From Orbaceae bacterium lpD04 (GTDB taxonomy: Bacteria > Pseudomonadota > Gammaproteobacteria > Enterobacterales > Orbaceae): DNA of 64,000 nt. The notes beneath the pieces were generated by a model. The model was not told the origin of the DNA and did no database searches. It worked only from the letters and a program-made list of their open reading frames with translations. Below, in pieces: positions 35,710 through 47,081 of the stretch. Both the position numbers and the translations under genes were made by a program. The first letter of the stretch is position 1; every line of letters starts with the position of its first letter. Location: assembly GCA_036251935.1 (NCBI GenBank), contig CP133967.1, positions 2,489,488-2,553,487 of the forward strand, written 5' to 3'.

Positions 35710-36693
35710 TTACTTTTTATTAGATTTTATATTAGTGTTTAGTTTCATATAACGGAAAAAATCGCTGTCAGGACTGATGACCATAACATCGCTTCCATTA
35801 AAGCTATGTTCATATGCTTTTAAACTACGAACAAAACTAAAAAATTCTAGGTCTTTGCTAAAGGCATCTGCATATAACTTAGCAACATAAGCATCCCCTT
35901 CGCCGCGAATTGTTCTCGCTTGTTTTTCAGCTTCAGATAAAATTTTGGTCGCCGTTAACGTTGCATCTGCACGTGTTTCCTCAGCTTCTCTTATACCTTG
36001 GAAACGCTGATCCCTTGCAACAACCTCACGTTCAGCACTCATTCGATCATAAATTGATTCTGAAACTTCCGGTGGGAAGTTTATTTGTTTAATTCGCACA
36101 TCAATAACTTCGACACCAAATGCGCGCATGCTGGTTATATTTTCAGGATCTATTTCAGCAACCGCAACAAGGTCTTCTACTGGCATTTCTTTAACTTTAA
36201 CTGTACTTTGCTTTGTACCATTTAACGCATCTTTTACTTTAAGCATCAATGAGTTTCTTGATTTGGTTTCAGCATTAGTATCGTTAATAATATCTTTAAT
36301 ATCTAATTTACCAATTTCAGCTCGTAAACGCCCATTTAATCTAGCTAATAGTAAATTTTCTACACTATTACCACCAGCAATAGTTTCATAATAACGATCA
36401 AAGTCGATAATTTTCCATTGAACGTAATAATCAACGATTAAATCTTTCTTTTCTCTAGTGATGAACTTTTGTTCTCTTCCACTATTGTTAGAACTATCAG
36501 TTGTCTGAATTTTAGCATCGATTAGGCGAATATTGTCAACACCTGGGATTTTAAAATGCAGTCCAGGTTCAGATAAGCCAATAATTTTATTAAACCGTAA
36601 AACAACACCACGATTTCCTTCCTCTATAATATAAACAGAGGAGAAAAATATACCAATTAAGATTACAACGATAGGGATTAATAATTTACGCAT
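35710..36693 (-). CDS. hflC: HflC, SPFH-family modulator of FtsH
   Basis: HflC and HflK form a large periplasmic-side cage around FtsH in the inner membrane and limit its access to membrane substrates. The 327-residue protein has one N-terminal membrane helix (about 4-24), the SPFH/band 7 domain (about 25-215, with VIDVRIKQINFP), and an Ala-, Glu- and Arg-rich helical region (GIREAEETRADATLTAT). It is 12 bp after hflK, so translated from one message. FtsH itself is encoded 11 kb away in this window. Confidence 0.95.
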   Translation of the reverse strand: MRKLLIPIVVILIGIFFSSVYIIEEGNRGVVLRFNKIIGLSEPGLHFKIPGVDNIRLIDAKIQTTDSSNNSGREQKFITREKKDLIVDYYVQWKIIDFDRYYETIAGGNSVENLLLARLNGRLRAEIGKLDIKDIINDTNAETKSRNSLMLKVKDALNGTKQSTVKVKEMPVEDLVAVAEIDPENITSMRAFGVEVIDVRIKQINFPPEVSESIYDRMSAEREVVARDQRFQGIREAEETRADATLTATKILSEAEKQARTIRGEGDAYVAKLYADAFSKDLEFFSFVRSLKAYEHSFNGSDVMVISPDSDFFRYMKLNTNIKSNKK

Positions 36694-36705
36694 ATTGATG
36701 TCTCC

Positions 36706-37893
36706 TTATCGTCCAGTGCGTGTTGTATTTGAACTATTACTGCGTCCAGATGAGTTATCTGTTGATGAACTATTACTTGGCGATTTTGCCTCAGGCGTAG
36801 AAAAATTCATCTGATAACCATTCGAACTATTTAATTTAAATTGCTCTGTAAGAGGAGTATTACTAATATCTTTACTTTTTAGTAACTGCTCTAATGGAAG
36901 AACTAATAGATTACCACCTTGCTCATTAACCATTACTTTGTTAGTTTTTGCAAGTATTCGTTCCATTGTATCAATATATAAACGCTCTTTCGTTATCTCT
37001 GGAGCAGAATTATATAATGGTAATAATTTTTCAAAACGAGATATATCACCTTCTGCTTCAAATTCAACGCGAACACGATAAGCATTTGCATCAGCAAGAA
37101 TTCTCGCCGAGCGCCCTTCGGCTTGTTGAACTAACTGCACTTTATCCGCTTCAGCTTTATTAATTTCTCGCTCACGATCTTCTCGAGCCTTAATAGCATC
37201 GTTGAAAGCATCTTGAACTTGTTCTGGAGGCCTAACTGATTGGAAGTTTAAATCGACAATACTAATTCCCATATCATAGTTTGATATAATATTAACTAAT
37301 TCATCTTTAGTATGCGCTTCAAGTAATGAGCGTCCATCGGTTAAAATAGCATCCATATTAGAACTACCAATTTCAGTTCTTAATGCACTATCTGCTGCTT
37401 GACGTAAACTGTCTTCAACATTAGTTACATTAAAGAGATATTTAATTGGATTACTAATTCGATACTGAACATTCATTTCAACAAAAACTAGATTCTCACC
37501 CGCGGTTATCATTGAACCCTTAACATTAAAGTTTTTAGTTCCTTGTGTATCGACAGTATAAACACTATCAATTAAAGGTGGGTTCCAATTTAAACCAGGT
37601 TGAATAATCTCTTGTTGGACTTGCCCAAAACGGGTAATAACACCTCTTTGGCTTTGGTTAATGGTGTAAAATCCACTTATAGCCCAAATTACGATGATAA
37701 TAAATAAAATACCACCAATAATAATAGGAAGATTAATCGGTAATTTAGCTTTCCCGATCCCACCGCCACCTGTTGAGGTATTTTTCTTTAAAAAACCATT
37801 CACTTTACTAAAAAAATCACTGGGCTTTTTGTTCTTACCATTTCCCCATGGATCATTATCTTGACCGTTATTTCCGGGCTGATTCCACGCCAT
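36706..37893 (-). CDS. hflK: HflK, SPFH-family modulator of FtsH
   Basis: Partner of HflC in the FtsH-holding membrane cage. The 395-residue protein starts with a Gly-, Asn-rich cytosolic tail (MAWNQPGNNGQDNDPWG), then one membrane helix (about 52-72), the SPFH domain (QRGVITRFGQ onward), and a helical region with EREINKAEADKVQ. The C-terminus is Ser- and Asn-rich and disordered. It lies 31 bp after hflX and 12 bp before hflC. Confidence 0.95.
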   Translation of the reverse strand: MAWNQPGNNGQDNDPWGNGKNKKPSDFFSKVNGFLKKNTSTGGGGIGKAKLPINLPIIIGGILFIIIVIWAISGFYTINQSQRGVITRFGQVQQEIIQPGLNWNPPLIDSVYTVDTQGTKNFNVKGSMITAGENLVFVEMNVQYRISNPIKYLFNVTNVEDSLRQAADSALRTEIGSSNMDAILTDGRSLLEAHTKDELVNIISNYDMGISIVDLNFQSVRPPEQVQDAFNDAIKAREDREREINKAEADKVQLVQQAEGRSARILADANAYRVRVEFEAEGDISRFEKLLPLYNSAPEITKERLYIDTMERILAKTNKVMVNEQGGNLLVLPLEQLLKSKDISNTPLTEQFKLNSSNGYQMNFSTPEAKSPSNSSSTDNSSGRSNSSNTTRTGR

Positions 37894-37924
37894 ATTTAAT
37901 ATGCTCCATTTTAGGTTTATTATT

Positions 37925-39220
37925 TTAACTAGTTGAATAATTACTGATTAAATATAATAAATCAGGTTCTTGTTTACATAGCCGATTCCATTCGACTAAT
38001 GGTAGTCTAATACATAAACTAAAACTACCATCTTCATTAATTATTTCTTGCTCAACGGCTCTTAGCTCATAAAAACGACTACGCAACCGGCTCAAATAAG
38101 CAGGTATTTTCAATTCACAAGCTTGAATTTGCCGACTCAATCGCTCTTTTAGTGCGATGAACAAAAGATCTAATCCTACCTTATTTTCGGCCGAAAGCCA
38201 AACACGAAATGGGACACCATCTTGATCATAATCAATTGTTGGGGCTTTATCATCTAACAAATCAATTTTATTCATGACTAATAAAATAGGGATATCACTT
38301 GCTTCTATCTCAAACAATACCTCATTTACCGCCTCAATATTATCAAGTAAATTCGGGTCAGAAGCATCGATGACATGTAACAATAGCGTTGCCTCTTTTG
38401 TTTCAAGCAGCGTCGCTTTAAAAGCAGCAATTAAATCATGTGGTAAATGGCGAATAAAGCCAACCGTATCTGCTAGCACAACGTCCCCCACATCTTTGAC
38501 TAAAATTCGTCTAAGAGTCGGGTCAAGGGTTGCAAAGAGTTGATCGGCAGCATATACATTAGCATTTGTGATAGCATTAAATAGCGTTGATTTACCTGCG
38601 TTGGTATAACCGACTAGAGAAACAGAAGATAAATCAGCTTTTAACCTTGAGCGACGATTTTGTTCTCGCTTTTTCTCAACTTTATTAAGTCGAGATAAAA
38701 TAAGCTGTATTCGGTGGCGAATTAAACGGCGATCTGTCTCTAACTGAGTTTCACCAGGCCCCCTTAAACCAATACCACCTTTTTGACGTTCTAGATGGGT
38801 CCAACCTCTAACTAATCGGGTTGAAATATATTGTAATTGTGCAAGCTCAACTTGTAATTTCCCTTCATGGGTACGAGCTCGCTGGGCAAATATATCAAGA
38901 ATGACGCCAGTTCTATCAACAACGCGACATTCACATAATTTTTCAAGATTCCGTTCTTGAGTTGGAGTAAGCGAATGATTAACAAGAATAACAGAGGCAT
39001 CGAGTTCTTTTACCAATGCTGCGAGCTCTAATGCCTTTCCTTCACCGATAAAATATTTTGCACTCACAACTTTTCTGGAGGTAGTAATAATATCGAGAAT
39101 TTTAATCTGAGCTGAAGACACCAATACTTCAAACTCGTTTAAATCCTCGACATCGCTTTCTTGTGGTAAAAAGACATGTACCAGTAAAGCTTTTTCTCCA
39201 CCCTTATATCGGTCAAACAA
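37925..39220 (-). CDS. hflX: Ribosome-rescue GTPase HflX
   Basis: HflX binds the 50S subunit, splits stalled 70S ribosomes after stress, and hydrolyses GTP and ATP. The 431-residue protein has the N-terminal HflX domain, the glycine-rich [14 protein letters not shown] at 148-161, and a G domain with Walker A GYTNAGKS at 204-211 and NKID. Start is TTG at 39220 with GGAG eight bases upstream, giving [16 protein letters not shown], the same start as E. coli. It is 29 bp after hfq, so Hfq-era transcripts probably continue into hflXKC. Confidence 0.95.
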   Translation of the reverse strand: MFDRYKGGEKALLVHVFLPQESDVEDLNEFEVLVSSAQIKILDIITTSRKVVSAKYFIGEGKALELAALVKELDASVILVNHSLTPTQERNLEKLCECRVVDRTGVILDIFAQRARTHEGKLQVELAQLQYISTRLVRGWTHLERQKGGIGLRGPGETQLETDRRLIRHRIQLILSRLNKVEKKREQNRRSRLKADLSSVSLVGYTNAGKSTLFNAITNANVYAADQLFATLDPTLRRILVKDVGDVVLADTVGFIRHLPHDLIAAFKATLLETKEATLLLHVIDASDPNLLDNIEAVNEVLFEIEASDIPILLVMNKIDLLDDKAPTIDYDQDGVPFRVWLSAENKVGLDLLFIALKERLSRQIQACELKIPAYLSRLRSRFYELRAVEQEIINEDGSFSLCIRLPLVEWNRLCKQEPDLLYLISNYSTS

Positions 39221-39249
39221 TCACTATTCTCCAAAAAGAAGAAGATAAA

Positions 39250-39501
39250 TTAGTTTGAATCTTCACTTTCTTCATCAGTTTGTGAAAATGAACCAGAAAT
39301 AGCTCTGGCTGGAACAACAGTCGAAATTGCATGCTTATATACCATTTGACTTACAGTATTTTTCAGCAAAATAACAAATTGATCGAATGATTCTATTTGC
39401 CCTTGTAACTTAATTCCATTAACTAAATAAATTGAAACCGGGATATGCTCGCGGCGCAATATATTTAAGTAAGGATCTTGTAGTGATTGCCCTTTTGACA
39501 T
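39250..39501 (-). CDS. hfq: RNA chaperone Hfq
   Basis: Hfq is a hexameric Sm-like ring that brings small RNAs to mRNAs. The 83-residue protein starts [13 protein letters not shown] and has the Sm1 and Sm2 motifs. Proximal-face Q8, F42 and YKH at 55-57 and distal-face Y25 and K31 are kept. The C-terminal tail after residue 70 is short (about 13 residues, [11 protein letters not shown]), against about 30 in E. coli, yet keeps the acidic end. It lies between miaA and hflX in the standard order, with a 259-bp AT-rich gap after miaA likely to hold its own promoters. Confidence 0.96.
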   Translation of the reverse strand: MSKGQSLQDPYLNILRREHIPVSIYLVNGIKLQGQIESFDQFVILLKNTVSQMVYKHAISTVVPARAISGSFSQTDEESEDSN

Positions 39502-39700
39502 GTAATTATCCTTTTATAACGAGAAAAACCAAAAATAAATAAAATAAAGCTCCTTATTCTCACAATAATAAGCTAAACCAACTCCAAATTATCACAAAAT
39601 TGAATAATCTTAAACAGGTTATAAGCAATTATAACAAAAATAATTCAAATTTAATTGATTTAAAGTAGTAAAAAAAAATTATTAAGTATATTTTTTATGC

Positions 39701-39720
39701 ATATTGACTAATGTCAATAT
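39701..39720. promoter_or_regulatory. Inverted repeat in the miaA-hfq gap
   Basis: ATATTGAC and GTCAATAT flank TAAT, giving a perfect 8-bp inverted repeat 40 bp after miaA and 200 bp before hfq. No T run is next to it. It may be an operator or an RNA hairpin in the miaA-hfq message. Confidence 0.3.
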
Positions 39721-39760
39721 CGTTCATGAAAAAAATCACCAATAAAATGTAATATTTTGT

Positions 39761-40687
39761 TTAAGTAGTAAGGTGCTTAGAAAATATTTCAATAAAAGTG
39801 TTTGGATCATCACTGTTAATCCACTTTATAGGATGCTTCCAACCACGCAGCCAAGTGATTTGTCTTTTTGCTAGTTGCCTTGTTGCGCAAATACCTTTAA
39901 AAGCCATCTCATCATAACTTATATCACCTGATAAATACTCCCACATTTGTCGGTAACCAACGCAGCGCATTGACGGTAAATTTAGATGAAGATCGCCCCT
40001 TTGCATCAATCCTTTTACTTCATTTTCAAAACCTTGTTCTAACATACTAGTAAAACGTTGTTCGATACGATGATGAAGTAATGCGCGATCATCACATTCA
40101 ACAGCAAACTGTACAACATTATAATTTAACGCACTTCCTTTATCTTGGGTTAGATCAGTCAAAGACTTACCTGAAACTAAATAGACTTCTAACGCGCGAT
40201 TTAAACGCTGAGGATCATTAGGATGAATTCTCGCAGCAGAGACAGGGTCGACTTTAGCTAGTTCGGCATGAACTGCTTGCCACCCACCTCGTAAAGCCTT
40301 TTTTTCAATAGATTTACGAATAGTTTCATCTGCCGCTGGCAAAGGCGATAATCCGTCTAGTAATGCTTTAAAATAGAGCATTGTCCCACCGACTAATAAA
40401 GGGATTCGCCCATGACTCAATGATGTTTCTATTTCAAAAATTGCATCTTGGCGAAAATCTGCAGCTGAGTAACTATCACAAGGATCTTTAATATCAATTA
40501 GCTTATGGGGATAGTTGGTAAGCTCTTGTTTTGATGGTTTTGCACTACCAATATCCATACCGCGATAAATCAACGCAGAATCGACACTAATAATATCAAT
40601 AGGATAGTGATCACTTAATGCCATTGCAAGTGCAGTTTTACCTGATGCAGTTGGCCCCATTAGGGTATAAATGGATGAATTATTCAT
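39761..40687 (-). CDS. miaA: tRNA dimethylallyltransferase
   Basis: MiaA adds a dimethylallyl group to A37 of tRNAs reading UNN codons, using dimethylallyl diphosphate. The 308-residue protein has P-loop GPTASGKT at 11-18, the DXXQ-equivalent [13 protein letters not shown], and the C-terminal tRNA-contacting [11 protein letters not shown] and [10 protein letters not shown]. It lies 8 bp after mutL and before hfq, as in E. coli. Confidence 0.96.
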   Translation of the reverse strand: MNNSSIYTLMGPTASGKTALAMALSDHYPIDIISVDSALIYRGMDIGSAKPSKQELTNYPHKLIDIKDPCDSYSAADFRQDAIFEIETSLSHGRIPLLVGGTMLYFKALLDGLSPLPAADETIRKSIEKKALRGGWQAVHAELAKVDPVSAARIHPNDPQRLNRALEVYLVSGKSLTDLTQDKGSALNYNVVQFAVECDDRALLHHRIEQRFTSMLEQGFENEVKGLMQRGDLHLNLPSMRCVGYRQMWEYLSGDISYDEMAFKGICATRQLAKRQITWLRGWKHPIKWINSDDPNTFIEIFSKHLTT

Positions 40688-40695
40688 AATATATC

Positions 40696-42624
40696 TTACT
40701 TAAATAATGAGGTAATAACCGATAGGTCAATGGGTTTAATAATATCTGAGAAAACAATCGCATGTTCATCAAGTTGTTCTAGCTCGGTTAATATCGCAAT
40801 CGTTTTTGGTATATTCCAAATTGTTTCTTGCTCATGATTTAGCAAAATATATTGTTCAGCTAACCATTGATAAATCAAAACTTTTAAATCTACATGAGTA
40901 ATATGTAATAACAACAACGAGAGGAGCTTAGGTAATAAATTCTGCCAGTTAGCTTTTCGCATCAACTTCGGTACAGCATTTAGTTGTAGTTTAGACTTAT
41001 CAATATCAAATTCAAAGCTAAACTCTTCAAGTGTTGATTTTGTTTGATTAAGTACTTGTTGCTCCTGCTTGCTTAATAAAATAGACAATGGAATCAACAA
41101 CCGCTCTATATCACAATGACCATTGTGATTAAACATTTTGCTTTTAAACAGTGCTAATTGCGCTTCTTTTAATGATAACAGGCTTATATTTTGTTGCTGA
41201 AAATCATATTTTTCGAGTAAAGCATAACTATTATCAATAATTGTTAATACTTTACCTAATTTAACTGCTGATGATAATTCAAGCTCACTCTCTTTTATCA
41301 CTAATGGTTCGCTACGCTTTGGAAATAAAGACGTAATGACAGCCTGTTGTTGTGATACAGAGTTCTCCTGGCATTGTTTATTATCAGTAATTGGCTGAAC
41401 TAATTGGCTATATATTTTATTTTCTAACTGATGTGTTGTTTTCTTCGGCTCATGACGTTGATAATCATGATGATATTGATTTGAGCTTTTTAAAATGGGC
41501 TCAATAGTCGTTTGGCGATTAAAAATATTTTCCCCTGCGGCTGCCCGATTAGGTTTTAAAGTCAACTCATTAGTATTTTGTTCTCGTTGATCATTTGATG
41601 AAGGATCTAATACATATCCATTTTCTGCGCTTAGCGCCATACTCATCGCTTGATAAACAAAATCATGAACAAGCCTTGCCTCATGGAAACGAACTTCATG
41701 TTTTGCTGGATGAACGTTGACATCAACTTGACGAGGATCGAGCTCTAAATAAATGACATAACTTAATCCCTCATCAGTTGAATACACAGAGGATTTACAA
41801 GCTTCTAAAAAAGCTTGTTTTAGCGCATGATTAAGCAATCGATCTTTAACAACGCGCCCATTGACATAAAAGTATTGCAATTGCTCTTGGCCAATATTTG
41901 GTGATATCCAGCCTTTAATGGTTAAGTCATCATGTTGCCAAGATAATTTAATACTTTTTTGTATAAAGGATATACCACAAATAGCTGCGACACGCTTTTC
42001 AATTTGTTGTTCAGATTCTGCCGCGCGATATTGCTTAATTAGTTTGCCGTTATGTTGTAAGTTGAATGAAACATTTAAATAAGCTAACGCAATACGACGA
42101 ATAATTTCATCAATATGTGAAAATTCTGTTTTTTCAGTTTTTAAAAACCGCCGCCTAGCGGGTGTATTATAAAAAATATCTAAAACTTCAACCGTCGTTC
42201 CTATCGGGTGGGATGCCGGTTTTATTGTAGGTAGCATATCTCGCCCTTCAGCATAGACTTGCCACCCCTCAACTTGATTTTCTGGTTTAGACGTCAATGT
42301 TAACCTTGATACTGAGCTAATACTTGCTAAAGCTTCGCCCCTAAATCCAAGGCTAACAATCGCCTCTAAGTCATCTAAACTGCTTATTTTACTTGTTGCA
42401 TGACGAGCAAGCGCAAGGCCAAGTTCATCTTTTGCGATGCCACAGCCATTGTCTCGAATACGAATTAACTTGCAACCACCTTGCTCGATCTCAATATCAA
42501 TTCGGCTTGCACCTGCATCAATACTATTTTCAACGAGTTCTTTAATTATTGACGCAGGTCTTTCAACCACTTCTCCAGCCGCAATTTGATTAGCTAGCTG
42601 AGGGGGAAGGATTAAGATGGCCAT
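40696..42624 (-). CDS. mutL: DNA mismatch repair protein MutL
   Basis: MutL links MutS mismatch recognition to MutH/UvrD strand removal. The 642-residue GHKL ATPase has E29 and N33 in [19 protein letters not shown] at 58-63, [10 protein letters not shown], and the C-terminal dimerisation domain. The variable linker (about 340-450) is Gln- and Asn-rich. It lacks the DQHA-type endonuclease motif, consistent with a methyl-directed organism having MutH. Its ATG overlaps the amiB stop as TAATG, so translation is coupled. Confidence 0.96.
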   Translation of the reverse strand: MAILILPPQLANQIAAGEVVERPASIIKELVENSIDAGASRIDIEIEQGGCKLIRIRDNGCGIAKDELGLALARHATSKISSLDDLEAIVSLGFRGEALASISSVSRLTLTSKPENQVEGWQVYAEGRDMLPTIKPASHPIGTTVEVLDIFYNTPARRRFLKTEKTEFSHIDEIIRRIALAYLNVSFNLQHNGKLIKQYRAAESEQQIEKRVAAICGISFIQKSIKLSWQHDDLTIKGWISPNIGQEQLQYFYVNGRVVKDRLLNHALKQAFLEACKSSVYSTDEGLSYVIYLELDPRQVDVNVHPAKHEVRFHEARLVHDFVYQAMSMALSAENGYVLDPSSNDQREQNTNELTLKPNRAAAGENIFNRQTTIEPILKSSNQYHHDYQRHEPKKTTHQLENKIYSQLVQPITDNKQCQENSVSQQQAVITSLFPKRSEPLVIKESELELSSAVKLGKVLTIIDNSYALLEKYDFQQQNISLLSLKEAQLALFKSKMFNHNGHCDIERLLIPLSILLSKQEQQVLNQTKSTLEEFSFEFDIDKSKLQLNAVPKLMRKANWQNLLPKLLSLLLLHITHVDLKVLIYQWLAEQYILLNHEQETIWNIPKTIAILTELEQLDEHAIVFSDIIKPIDLSVITSLFK

Positions 42625-43400
42625 TAGCGGTTTTCCTTGTTAATTGGATTAGCTACGATATAGCTTTTTAAACCTTTATAAATCGCTTGAGCTATTTTAT
42701 TTTGATGAGCCTCACTACGAAGTAATTTTTCTTCACTTAAATTAGAAATAAAGCCAACTTCAATTAAAATTGACGGAATATCAGGAGAACGCAATACCCC
42801 AAGACTTGCATGCTCAGGAATTCGTTTATGTAACGTTGCAACTTTTGCCATTTCGTTTAAAACATTCGTTGCAAGCCCGTAGCCCACGCGCTGAGAATTA
42901 GAGAACTGCAAATCGAGTATTGCTTGGCTCAAAAATGGGTTATCACCATCAGATAAAACATCACCCGCTCCCCCAAGTAATTCAGATTGTTTTTCATGCT
43001 TTTCAATCCATCTCCCAAGCTCAGTATCGGCTCGTTTGGTTGATAAAACCCATATAGAGGCACCTTTTGCATTACGATTTGGCGCAGCATCGGCGTGAAT
43101 AGAAATTAATAAATCGGCTTTATGTTTTCGTGCAATTTCAGAGCGCTGAGAAACAGAAATATAACTATCACTTGAACGAGTTAAAACCGCTTTTAAATCA
43201 CGGTCTTTATTAATTAAAGTCATTAATTTTTTAGCAATAGATAACGTAACAGTTTTTTCATACAACTTTTGTTGACCAACCGCGCCCGAATCTTTACCAC
43301 CATGTCCAGCATCGATAGCAATAACTACTTTACCCTCTGCTTGGCTAAACATGAGTAATGTCACTAAAAACAGTGAAACTATTCTAATCATTTTTTTCAT
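42624..43400 (-). CDS. amiB: N-acetylmuramoyl-L-alanine amidase, minimal AmiB form
   Basis: The amidase splits the bond between MurNAc and the stem peptide and separates daughter cells. After a signal peptide ([18 protein letters not shown]) the protein starts directly with [18 protein letters not shown] of the Amidase_3 domain and ends soon after ([13 protein letters not shown]). The regulatory segment with [19 protein letters not shown] and [14 protein letters not shown], typical of AmiB, is present. Both the AMIN septal-targeting domain and the LysM repeats of E. coli AmiB (445 residues) are missing; this protein is about 258 residues. Start chosen at ATG 43400; a TTG at 43424 is an alternative. 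Overlaps mutL by one base. Confidence 0.9.
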   Translation of the reverse strand: MKKMIRIVSLFLVTLLMFSQAEGKVVIAIDAGHGGKDSGAVGQQKLYEKTVTLSIAKKLMTLINKDRDLKAVLTRSSDSYISVSQRSEIARKHKADLLISIHADAAPNRNAKGASIWVLSTKRADTELGRWIEKHEKQSELLGGAGDVLSDGDNPFLSQAILDLQFSNSQRVGYGLATNVLNEMAKVATLHKRIPEHASLGVLRSPDIPSILIEVGFISNLSEEKLLRSEAHQNKIAQAIYKGLKSYIVANPINKENR

Positions 43401-43432
43401 ATACTTTAATATCACTCGTTTCAATTATAGTG

Positions 43433-43912
43433 TTATTGATTACTATACGACATTATATTGACCCCTTTTTCAGATAGAGCATAAATAATGGTGTCTCTCT
43501 CTAATTGGTTATAAAGTAACTCAATTTTAATATCAGCTTGAGGTAGAATTTTACCTGCTTGCTGTGGCCATTCTACTAAACAGATACAACGCTTTGATAA
43601 ATAATCACGTATTCCCATAAATTCTAGCTCTTGTGGATCTGCTAATCGGTATAAATCAAAATGATAAACCGAAAAATTATCAAAGTCATAAGGCTCAACT
43701 AAAGTATAAGTTGGACTTTTTACATTTCCGTTATGTCCTAGTGCTTGTATAAACCCACGGCTAAATGTTGTCTTACCTGCACCTAATTCACCCTCAAGAT
43801 AAATGATAATGGTGTCATCATGGTTATTTAAATAGCATAAACATTGTAAAGCAAGCTTTTTTCCTAATTCAATAGTAGCTGATTCAGATTTAAGTTGGCG
43901 TTTATCTAACAT
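43433..43912 (-). CDS. tsaE: tRNA threonylcarbamoyladenosine biosynthesis protein TsaE
   Basis: TsaE is the ATPase that, with TsaB and TsaD, makes t6A at position 37 of ANN-reading tRNAs. The 159-residue protein has Walker [10 protein letters not shown] at 41-49, [12 protein letters not shown], and [16 protein letters not shown]. It heads the minus-strand block. In E. coli nnr (yjeF) precedes it; here the divergent tusB takes that place. Confidence 0.95.
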   Translation of the reverse strand: MLDKRQLKSESATIELGKKLALQCLCYLNNHDDTIIIYLEGELGAGKTTFSRGFIQALGHNGNVKSPTYTLVEPYDFDNFSVYHFDLYRLADPQELEFMGIRDYLSKRCICLVEWPQQAGKILPQADIKIELLYNQLERDTIIYALSEKGVNIMSYSNQ

Positions 43913-43998
43913 TTTAAAAAATTCTTTTCTGGACTCAATATGATTATTATAGAAGAATAACGGATATTAAGGAAATATTTAACAAATTAGATGAAATT

Positions 43999-44268
43999 AT
44001 GCTACATACTGTATCAAATTCAAATATTGATATTGAGTTAATTAATGCTGATGATGCTGTCCTATTTTGGCAAACTGGCGTTATTCTTGCGATCAAAAAT
44101 AATCAGCAACTAATCACGATTTTAGCTAAAACATCACACTGTTATGTACTAGATAATGATATTATCGCGAGAGGATTAACGCCCTTAATTGATGAGCGTA
44201 TCACCATAATTAATATGGATGAAGTGATAGCATTAACAGAGCGTTATTACCCTCAAATGAAATGGTAG
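43999..44268 (+). CDS. tusB: TusB/DsrH-family sulfur relay protein
   Basis: TusB is one subunit of the TusBCD complex, which passes persulfide sulfur from TusA to TusE for 2-thiouridine at tRNA position 34. The 89-residue protein is similar to E. coli TusB (95): MLHTV start, ALFWQTGV-like core, LDNDIIARGL and the C-terminal QMKW (QMAW in E. coli). TusB is not the sulfur-carrying subunit, so lack of a catalytic cysteine is expected. No tusC, tusD or rpsL is adjacent, although in E. coli they form one cluster. Its stop codon is directly followed by repeat copy B. Confidence 0.8.
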   Translation: MLHTVSNSNIDIELINADDAVLFWQTGVILAIKNNQQLITILAKTSHCYVLDNDIIARGLTPLIDERITIINMDEVIALTERYYPQMKW

Positions 44269-44310
44269 TTTCGTTATTTTTTTGTTGCAAGGTATCATTA
44301 TAGTGTAAAA
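44269..44310. repeat. 42-bp intergenic repeat, copy B
   Basis: Begins TTTCGTTATTTTTTTGTTG, then CAAGGTATCATTATAGTG. It starts at the first base after the tusB stop codon and ends 30 bp before the dxr stop, in a convergent gap. Matches copy A at 39 of 42 positions. Confidence 0.7.
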
Positions 44311-44340
44311 ATAAGCATTTATTCGAGCTGCATATTATCA

Positions 44341-45528
44341 TTATTTAACCATTTTCTGCGCGACTTCCCTTGCCCAGCTATCAATATCAAACACTTCATC
44401 GATTGAGCTGGGCTCAGCTAAGGTTAATTTATTTAAGACCGTTTCAACAGTTTTGGCAATATCCATAAAACCAATCTTACGATTTAAAAATGCCTCTACG
44501 GCAATTTCATTAGCAGCGTTTAATGTCGTTGTTGCCGCTTGTCCACTTTGGTAAGCATCTGTGGCTAATTTTAAGCAAGGATAACGATTAAAATCAGGCT
44601 GTTTAAAGGTAAGCGACGATAATTGAGTAAAATCAAGAGGAGCAACACCTGAATAGATCCTATCGGGATAAGACATAGAATAAGCAATTGGTGTGCACAT
44701 ATCGGGATTACCTAGCTGAGCAATCACACTGCCATCACTATAACTCACCATCGAATGGATAATTGATTGCGGGTGAATAATAATTTCCATCTGATCTTGA
44801 CTTGCGTTAAATAGCCAACGCGCTTCAATATACTCAAGTCCTTTATTCATCATTGTTGCCGAATCAACCGAGATTTTTTTACCCATTGACCAATTTGGAT
44901 GAGCAATAGCTTGTTCAGGCGTGACGTCTTTTAATTTTGAAATATCTGTATCACGAAATGGACCACCAGATCCGGTTAATATAATCTTATTAATGCCATG
45001 CTCGGTTAATGATGCGAAGCCTAAATCATGCTGAACCGGCGTTGGTAAACTTTGAAAAATAGCATTATGCTCGCTATCAACTGGTAGTAACTCAGCATGA
45101 TGTTCTCTAAGTGCTTGCATAAATAAATGACCACATGTCACTAATGATTCTTTGTTCGCCAATAAAATCCGTTTACCTTTTTTTATTGCAGCTAAAGTCG
45201 ATCGTAAACCAGCGGCACCAACAATAGCCGCCATAACTTGTTCAACTTCAACTAATTGGGCTAAATCACAAATAGCTTGTTCGCCGCTAAATACCTCAAT
45301 GTTTAAATGCAGATTGCTTAAATGCTGCCGTAACAATGTTGCCGAAGTAAAATCGGCCATTGCGACATATTTAGGTTTGAATTCAACGCACTGCTCAACC
45401 ATTTTGGCGACGTTTGAGCCACCTGTTAGCACATAAGCTTTATATAACGTAGGATTATGACGAATAACCGATAATGTGCTACAGCCAATTGATCCCGTTG
45501 AACCTAAAATTGCGATATTTTTTTGCAT
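44341..45528 (-). CDS. dxr: 1-deoxy-D-xylulose 5-phosphate reductoisomerase
   Basis: Dxr makes 2-C-methyl-D-erythritol 4-phosphate from DXP with NADPH, the first committed step of the non-mevalonate isoprenoid pathway and the target of fosmidomycin. The 395-residue protein has the NADPH loop GSTGSIG at 9-15, metal ligands in [13 protein letters not shown] (Asp and Glu), the flexible loop [18 protein letters not shown]-like segment, and the C-terminal helical domain. It stands alone, unlike the E. coli frr-dxr-ispU order. Confidence 0.96.
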   Translation of the reverse strand: MQKNIAILGSTGSIGCSTLSVIRHNPTLYKAYVLTGGSNVAKMVEQCVEFKPKYVAMADFTSATLLRQHLSNLHLNIEVFSGEQAICDLAQLVEVEQVMAAIVGAAGLRSTLAAIKKGKRILLANKESLVTCGHLFMQALREHHAELLPVDSEHNAIFQSLPTPVQHDLGFASLTEHGINKIILTGSGGPFRDTDISKLKDVTPEQAIAHPNWSMGKKISVDSATMMNKGLEYIEARWLFNASQDQMEIIIHPQSIIHSMVSYSDGSVIAQLGNPDMCTPIAYSMSYPDRIYSGVAPLDFTQLSSLTFKQPDFNRYPCLKLATDAYQSGQAATTTLNAANEIAVEAFLNRKIGFMDIAKTVETVLNKLTLAEPSSIDEVFDIDSWAREVAQKMVK

Positions 45529-45701
45529 GATAAAAACGAGGGAAAGTTTGAATTGGCATTACAATAGCGCAAAGCCTATAAATAAGCAATTAACATGAAG
45601 AAGTGTACCGATGTTGGGCATAGTAATAAGTAATAAGTAGTAAGGAACGTATTTTTTAGCGATTAAGAAATAAACAAACGTCAAGATAGTCGATGAAAGG
45701 C

Positions 45702-45733
45702 AATAAAGCCGTATTTCAAACTAAAAATACGGC
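45702..45733 (-). terminator. Terminator of glmM
   Basis: GCCGTATTT and AAATACGGC form a 9-bp stem with an 8-nt loop, followed on the minus strand by TTTATTG, about 14 bp after the glmM stop. Confidence 0.72.
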
Positions 45734-45746
45734 ACTAATAATGTTA

Positions 45747-47081
45747 TTAATATTTTTTAACTACATCGGCTATTTTCTGAGCATATTCGCTTACCAATTG
45801 TGCATCTTGACCTTCAACCATGACTCGAATTAGTGGCTCGGTGCCAGATTTACGGATAAGCACTCTGCCTTTATGTTCTAACAATGATTCAACTTCTTTA
45901 ATCACGTTAATAACTTCAGGATGATTTAATGGATCACTTTCACCAGCAAAACGGACATTAACTAAAATTTGAGGAAGTAACTTAACACCACGACTTAAAT
46001 CAGCAAGTGTCATCTTATTACGGATCATCGCAGATAGTACTTGTAAGCCGGCAACAATGCCATCGCCAGTTGTTGTTTTATCAAGTAATAAAACATGACC
46101 TGAATTTTCCGCACCAAATTTCCAGCCTTTTTCTTGTAATTTTTCTAACACGTAGCGGTCGCCTACTTTTGCCCGAACAAACGGAATACCGAGCTCTTTT
46201 AAACCTATTTCAAGTCCCATATTACTCATTAAAGTGCCAACAACACCACCTTGCAATAATCCTTTACGTAGTGCCTCGCGAGCAATAATATAAATAATTT
46301 GATCACCATCTAATACATTACCAAGGTGGTCAACCATAATAATTCGATCACCATCACCATCTAAGGCAAAACCGACATCTGCTTTTTCATCAATAACTTT
46401 TTTAATTAACGCGTTAACATCAGTTGCGCCACAATCTTTATTGATATTCATCCCGTCAGGCTCACAGCCTATTTTAATCACCTTAGCGCCTAATTCCTTT
46501 AGCACATTAGGAGCAATATGATAAGTAGCGCCATTAGCACAGTCGACAACAATTTTTAACCCTGACAAGCTAAGTTCATGATCAAATGTGCCTTTACAAA
46601 ATTCAATATAACGCCCAGCAGCATCAGTAATACGGCTAGCACGACCTAACTTATCAGATTCAACGCAGCTAAGTGGCTTTTCTAGTTCTTGCTCAATTAA
46701 TAATTCGACGTCATCAGGTAGCTTTTTACCTTCCATTGAAAAAAACTTAATCCCATTATCATAAAATGGATTATGTGAAGCAGAGATAACAACGCCAGCA
46801 TCAGCCCTAAATGTACGCGTCAAATAAGCAATTGCAGGCGTTGGCATTGGGCCTGTAAAAGCAGCAGCAATCCCTGCTGATGCAAAACCAGCCTCTAAAG
46901 CAGACTCCAACATATAACCTGAAATGCGCGTATCTTTACCAATTAAGACTTTGCCTACACCATTTTGCGCTAATACTCGGCCAACAGCCCATCCCAGCTT
47001 TAAAGCAAAATCGGGTGTTATTGGATAAATACCCACTCGACCACGAATACCATCGGTACCAAAATATTTTTTTTCAGACAT
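45747..47081 (-). CDS. glmM: Phosphoglucosamine mutase
   Basis: GlmM converts glucosamine-6-phosphate to glucosamine-1-phosphate for UDP-GlcNAc, the precursor of peptidoglycan and LPS. ATG at 47081 has AAGGA seven bases upstream and gives 444 residues; a TTG one codon earlier is unlikely. The catalytic phosphoserine is S102 in VISASHNP, the magnesium loop is DGDGDR, and the sugar-binding loop is GENSGH. C-terminal [12 protein letters not shown] binds phosphate. In E. coli it follows folP by a few bases; here 231 bp separate them. Confidence 0.96.
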   Translation of the reverse strand: MSEKKYFGTDGIRGRVGIYPITPDFALKLGWAVGRVLAQNGVGKVLIGKDTRISGYMLESALEAGFASAGIAAAFTGPMPTPAIAYLTRTFRADAGVVISASHNPFYDNGIKFFSMEGKKLPDDVELLIEQELEKPLSCVESDKLGRASRITDAAGRYIEFCKGTFDHELSLSGLKIVVDCANGATYHIAPNVLKELGAKVIKIGCEPDGMNINKDCGATDVNALIKKVIDEKADVGFALDGDGDRIIMVDHLGNVLDGDQIIYIIAREALRKGLLQGGVVGTLMSNMGLEIGLKELGIPFVRAKVGDRYVLEKLQEKGWKFGAENSGHVLLLDKTTTGDGIVAGLQVLSAMIRNKMTLADLSRGVKLLPQILVNVRFAGESDPLNHPEVINVIKEVESLLEHKGRVLIRKSGTEPLIRVMVEGQDAQLVSEYAQKIADVVKKY

